Source: an uncultured Acidimicrobium sp. (lineage in GTDB: Bacteria; Actinomycetota; Acidimicrobiia; Acidimicrobiales; Ilumatobacteraceae). From it: a DNA stretch of 6,506 nt. Below the pieces are notes generated by a model. That model ran no database searches. It worked only from the letters and a program-made list of their open reading frames with translations, and was not told the DNA's origin. Positions 4,881 through 6,506 of the stretch are shown in pieces. The position numbers and the translations under genes are program-made. Numbering within the stretch: position 1 is the first letter of the stretch; each line of letters starts with the position of its first letter. The stretch lies in the NCBI GenBank assembly GCA_903850275.1, contig CAINLH010000191.1:1-6506 (forward strand), read 5' to 3'.

Positions 4881-6506
4881 CGTTGGTGATACTCCTGAAG
4901 TGACCGAACTTCTAAAGGATGCTCCTGCTGCTCGGCCAAACCTTGAACCGCAGCCAAGGCAGCATTAATCGTGGTGACCGACGAAACGTGCCAAATGTTG
5001 GCGGCCTTTCGAATTGCTTCACCATCTGAGTGCGCACCACGTCCCCTCGGCGTATTGATCACGAATGCAATCTCTCCACGCGAAATGAGATCAACGGCAT
5101 CATCACGAATCGCCGATGGGTTGTTTTGTTCGGAAACCTTTCCGACGACGCGGTCTACCGGATATCCAAAACGTTCTAGATATTGAGCGGTTCCCGAAGT
5201 CGCAACAATTCCGAGGTTTAACTGGCGCAATCGTTTGGCTACGACCAAACCGCTTGGCTTGTCCTTGTCGTTCAGCGACAGAAAAACCATTCCAGTTACT
5301 GGCAAGCGTGTGCCGGCCGCTGTTTCGGCTTTGATGAAAGCCCGACCAAATGTCGAATCGATGCCCATCACTTCACCGGTACTTCGCATTTCAGGGCCGA
5401 GCGCTGTGTCAACCTCCGGGAAGCGGTTAAATGGCAGAACTGCTTCCTTCACCGAAACGTGGCCGTTATTTACGGGCGCGCGCAACACGCCTTCGGTGCG
5501 GAGATCGCTCAGGCTTGCGCCGAGCATCACCCGACTTGCAACCTTTGCCAACGAGACACCAGTTGCCTTGGCAACGAACGGAACTGTGCGACTTGCGCGT
5601 GGATTGGCTTCAATCACGTACACCGCATTGCCAGCAACGGCAAACTGCACATTGATGAGACCAACGACCCCGAGAGCTTGTGCAATCACTCGTGTGTACG
5701 ACTCGACCGCTTCGATCACCCATGGTTCGAGAGTCGGAGGTGGAATCGCGCAGGCCGAGTCGCCCGAGTGAACCCCGGCTTCTTCAACGTGCTCCATCAC
5801 TCCACCTATGAGCACCTCGCCAACTGAATCTCGTATCGCATCGACATCGATCTCGGTTGCGTCGTCGAGGAACCTATCAATCAGCACTGGACGCTCGAAT
5901 GACAAGCCGCCCTCTCGTCCCAGGCTTCCAGCTGCCGCGATTTCTTGCATCGCTCGCTGCAAATGGGCATCATCATGAACAATTTGCATTGCGCGACCGC
6001 CAAGTACATAACTTGGACGAACCAACACTGGGTAGCCAACCTGCTTGGCGATAACGAGCGCCTCTTCGTAAGTCAAAGCAGTGCCCCCTGGCGGCTGGGC
6101 AATGCCCAACGAAGTGCACAATGCGCTCCACTTTTCTCGGTCTTCGGCTAAATCAATTGATGAGGGATGAGTCCCTGCAATCAGCTCGGAGGGGATCAGA
6201 TTGGCCAGCTTCAAAGGTGTTTGTCCGCCAAGACTGACAATGACGCGTGGCGGAATCTGTGAAGCAAGACTTTCTGCTTCGATTACGTTCATCACATCTT
6301 CGCGAGTGAGCGGCTCGAAGTAGAGGCGATCAGATGTGTCATAGTCCGTCGAGACGGTCTCGGGATTGCAGTTGACCATCACGGTCTCGTATCCAGCCTC
6401 GCGCAGGGCAAAACTTGCATGCACGCAGCAATAATCAAACTCGATTCCCTGGCCAATGCGGTTTGGGCCGCTGCCCAAGATGATGACCCGTGGTCTGCTT
6501 GAAGCA
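4877..6506 (-). CDS. carB: Carbamoyl-phosphate synthase large subunit, C-terminal half (5' end outside window)
   Basis: Large subunit of the enzyme making carbamoyl phosphate from bicarbonate, two ATP and glutamine-derived ammonia, feeding pyrimidine and arginine synthesis. The last 542 residues are visible, about half of a normal CarB. They open in the second synthase unit, VIILGSGPNRIGQG (7-20 of the visible part), followed by EFDYCCVHA. The ATP-grasp domain that phosphorylates carbamate shows VRPSYVLGGRAM (162-173), MEHVEEAGVHSGDSA (237-251) and EANPRASRTVPFVAK (299-313). The MGS-like allosteric domain starts near 405 with GMVFLSLNDKDK, then ATSGTA, a GKV lysine and NTPRGRGAHSDG (484-495). 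These positions correspond to the effector-binding strip in E. coli, so UMP/ornithine-type control is plausible. The reading frame continues through the right edge, so no start is seen; the TTG within the ILGSGPN motif is an internal leucine. The TGA overlaps the pyrD start. Confidence 0.97.
   Translation of the reverse strand, partial: ASSRPRVIILGSGPNRIGQGIEFDYCCVHASFALREAGYETVMVNCNPETVSTDYDTSDRLYFEPLTREDVMNVIEAESLASQIPPRVIVSLGGQTPLKLANLIPSELIAGTHPSSIDLAEDREKWSALCTSLGIAQPPGGTALTYEEALVIAKQVGYPVLVRPSYVLGGRAMQIVHDDAHLQRAMQEIAAAGSLGREGGLSFERPVLIDRFLDDATEIDVDAIRDSVGEVLIGGVMEHVEEAGVHSGDSACAIPPPTLEPWVIEAVESYTRVIAQALGVVGLINVQFAVAGNAVYVIEANPRASRTVPFVAKATGVSLAKVASRVMLGASLSDLRTEGVLRAPVNNGHVSVKEAVLPFNRFPEVDTALGPEMRSTGEVMGIDSTFGRAFIKAETAAGTRLPVTGMVFLSLNDKDKPSGLVVAKRLRQLNLGIVATSGTAQYLERFGYPVDRVVGKVSEQNNPSAIRDDAVDLISRGEIAFVINTPRGRGAHSDGEAIRKAANIWHVSSVTTINAALAAVQGLAEQQEHPLEVRSLQEYHQR

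Noticed and set aside
5235..5771. A 178-codon plus-strand open frame opposite carB
   Set aside because: It is an antisense shadow of the strongly conserved carB C-terminal half; overlapping open frames in several phases here simply reflect codon bias.
1..6506. A mobile element, defence system, CRISPR array, tRNA or other accessory system
   Set aside because: Every part of the window is explained by conserved housekeeping genes and two short spacers; I found no direct repeats, transposase motifs or RNA genes.

Overview
All seven genes in this window lie on the minus strand and fill nearly every base. In transcription order, from the right edge to the left, they are: carB (3' half only), pyrD, mihF, gmk, rpoZ, metK and priA (5' part only). 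This matches the conserved actinobacterial core cluster carB / pyr gene / mihF / gmk / rpoZ / coaBC / metK / priA. A mIHF-family gene directly before gmk and a PriA without a recognisable Walker A motif are both actinobacterial hallmarks. By eye the base composition is only moderately GC-rich, so an aquatic actinobacterium (for example of the Acidimicrobiia type) is more likely than a high-GC soil lineage. The class-level placement is inference.

Region by region: 6506-4877 encodes the C-terminal half of carbamoyl-phosphate synthase large subunit (second ATP-grasp unit plus the MGS-like allosteric domain). Its stop codon overlaps the GTG start of pyrD (GTGA). pyrD (4880-3906) is a class 1B-like dihydroorotate dehydrogenase with a catalytic cysteine. 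After 9 bases comes mihF (3896-3606), whose TGA overlaps the ATG of gmk (ATGA; 3609-3058). An 87-base spacer with a good Shine-Dalgarno precedes rpoZ (GTG, 2970-2605). A 48-base spacer, mostly occupied by an 11-bp stem-loop abutting the metK ribosome-binding site, precedes metK (GTG, 2556-1363). priA follows with a 4-base overlap and apparently starts on CTG (1366); it runs off the left edge.

Together the genes link de novo UMP synthesis (carB, pyrD), GDP formation (gmk), nucleoid architecture (mihF), an RNA polymerase subunit (rpoZ), methyl-donor synthesis (metK) and replication restart (priA). The overlaps and short gaps suggest one co-transcribed unit with translational coupling, with possible breaks only at the two spacers flanking rpoZ. 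I see no mobile element, RNA gene, CRISPR array or new gene system. The points worth a second look are the metK stem-loop, the CTG start of priA, the absence of coaBC and pyrF from their usual slots, the acidic tail of RpoZ, and some family-atypical details in mIHF, PyrD and Gmk.
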